Assembly: GCA_934525595.1 (NCBI GenBank)
Contig: CAKSZJ010000008.1
Coordinates: 1-64,000 of the forward strand
Source: an uncultured Chiayiivirga sp.
Lineage (GTDB): Bacteria; Pseudomonadota; Gammaproteobacteria; Xanthomonadales; Xanthomonadaceae
DNA: 64,000 nt
Direction: 5' to 3'
Position numbers and translations under genes: made by a program. Of this stretch, positions 63,456 to 64,000 are shown in pieces (the first letter of the stretch is position 1; each line of letters begins with the position of its first letter). The notes under the pieces were generated by a model. The model had not been told where the DNA came from. It saw only the letters and a program-made list of their open reading frames with translations, and ran no database searches.

Positions 63456-63772
63456 CGGGCTGGAAGGGGGCCAGGGGAGGGGCCAGGCTTCCAGCGGATC
63501 CACCCGAGGGGGGCAGGTGGATCACCGGTGGCGTTGCGTCCACCGTGGGCATAGATTAGCAGAGCTGCCTGAAGGTTCCCTGAGTTTCTCGGGGCACCAA
63601 GATTGAATTCAGTACGCATTCATTGCAGCGCCCCGGATCCATCCAATGTGCCGGAAGTCATGGATTATCGTGGGACGTTGAGATTTCTCACGCAATATCG
63701 CAAAGATAATGCAAATCATCGAAACGGCATGGCCGGATTTGGTCGTTTTTCGCCGCGCCGTGCGTGCCGCCA

Positions 63773-64000
63773 TCAATGCGCCTCGTCCCAGTTGCCCCCC
63801 TCTCCCGCGTCCACGATCAGTGGCACCCGCAGCTCGGCGGCGCCCTGCATCATGCCACGGACCGCCTCGATCAGCGGCTCGACGAACGCCAGGTCGGCCT
63901 CGAACACCAGCTCGTCATGCACCTGCATCAGCATCCGCGCCCGGTCGTCGAAAGGCAGCAGCCACTCGTGCACCCGCCGCATGGCGCGCTTGATGATGTC
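63773..64000 (-). CDS. polA: DNA polymerase I, C-terminal end (partial)
   Basis: The last 75 residues are visible; the gene continues beyond the right edge. DIIKRAMRRVHEWL and motif C MLMQVHDELVFEAD (the catalytic H-D-E of family A polymerases) identify it, followed by the usual acidic C-terminal segment. It ends at 63773 with no sign of truncation at the 3' side. Confidence 0.95.
   Translation of the reverse strand, partial: DIIKRAMRRVHEWLLPFDDRARMLMQVHDELVFEADLAFVEPLIEAVRGMMQGAAELRVPLIVDAGEGGNWDEAH

Overview
The window looks like a chromosomal segment of a GC-rich gammaproteobacterium of the Xanthomonadaceae (Lysobacter/Luteimonas/Thermomonas-like). The clues are the gcvT-gcvH pair, polA, an AlgP-like Lys/Ala/Pro repeat protein, GTAG-type REP elements, and a polysaccharide locus headed by an EPS-associated MarR regulator plus an RfaH-like antiterminator. 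The genus is inferred from gene content only.

Layout. 1-5.1 kb: a divergent RND-efflux adaptor/TetR pair around an AcrR-like operator, two small minus-strand genes, an OmpR-type response regulator and a secreted lipase-like hydrolase. 5.6-39.7 kb: a Wzx/Wzy-type polysaccharide locus. It holds a WecA-like initiating transferase, nucleotide-sugar genes (tviB-like, ugd remnants, galE, fnlABC, a UDP-glucuronate 4-epimerase), glycosyltransferases, methyltransferases, an O-acyltransferase, an amidotransferase, flippase and polymerase. A perfect ops element (9337-9348) lies just downstream of the rfaH-like gene. 44.5-53.4 kb: the export half of the locus (CpsB-type phosphatase, Wza, Wzc tyrosine kinase, a J-domain membrane protein, a tetratrico-like protein, an O-antigen-ligase-like protein). 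57-64 kb: housekeeping genes (AlgP-like protein, gcvH, gcvT, an LplT-Aas-like fusion, an alanine-glyoxylate-type aminotransferase, the polA 3' end).

The most interesting content is what is embedded in the polysaccharide locus. (i) A lasso-peptide (RiPP) biosynthesis set, 39.8-44.4 kb: B2 leader peptidase, PqqD-like RRE (B1), HprK-like kinase, a 60-residue precursor with a Y-x-x-P-x-L leader motif, and a cyclase. A nucleotidyltransferase and an ABC exporter 10 kb further on complete the gene set known from paeninodin-type clusters. (ii) Defence/addiction-type passengers: an ATPase_2/DUF234 gene and an HTH + SecB-like cassette wedged into the ugd-galE junction, and a vapBC-like pair between fnlB and fnlC. 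(iii) Two broken ugd copies and no intact one. (iv) A complete IS30-family element with a 3-bp target duplication. (v) G8 and G9 tracts inside the polymerase gene.

How it should work together: the WecA-like enzyme primes undecaprenyl phosphate; glycosyltransferases add sugars drawn from UDP-L-FucNAc (FnlABC), a UDP-HexNAc uronate (TviB-like, possibly amidated by the AsnB protein), galactose and perhaps galacturonate; Wzx flips and Wzy polymerises; Wza/Wzc/CpsB control export and length; the RfaH-like protein recruited at ops keeps transcription going through the long operon.
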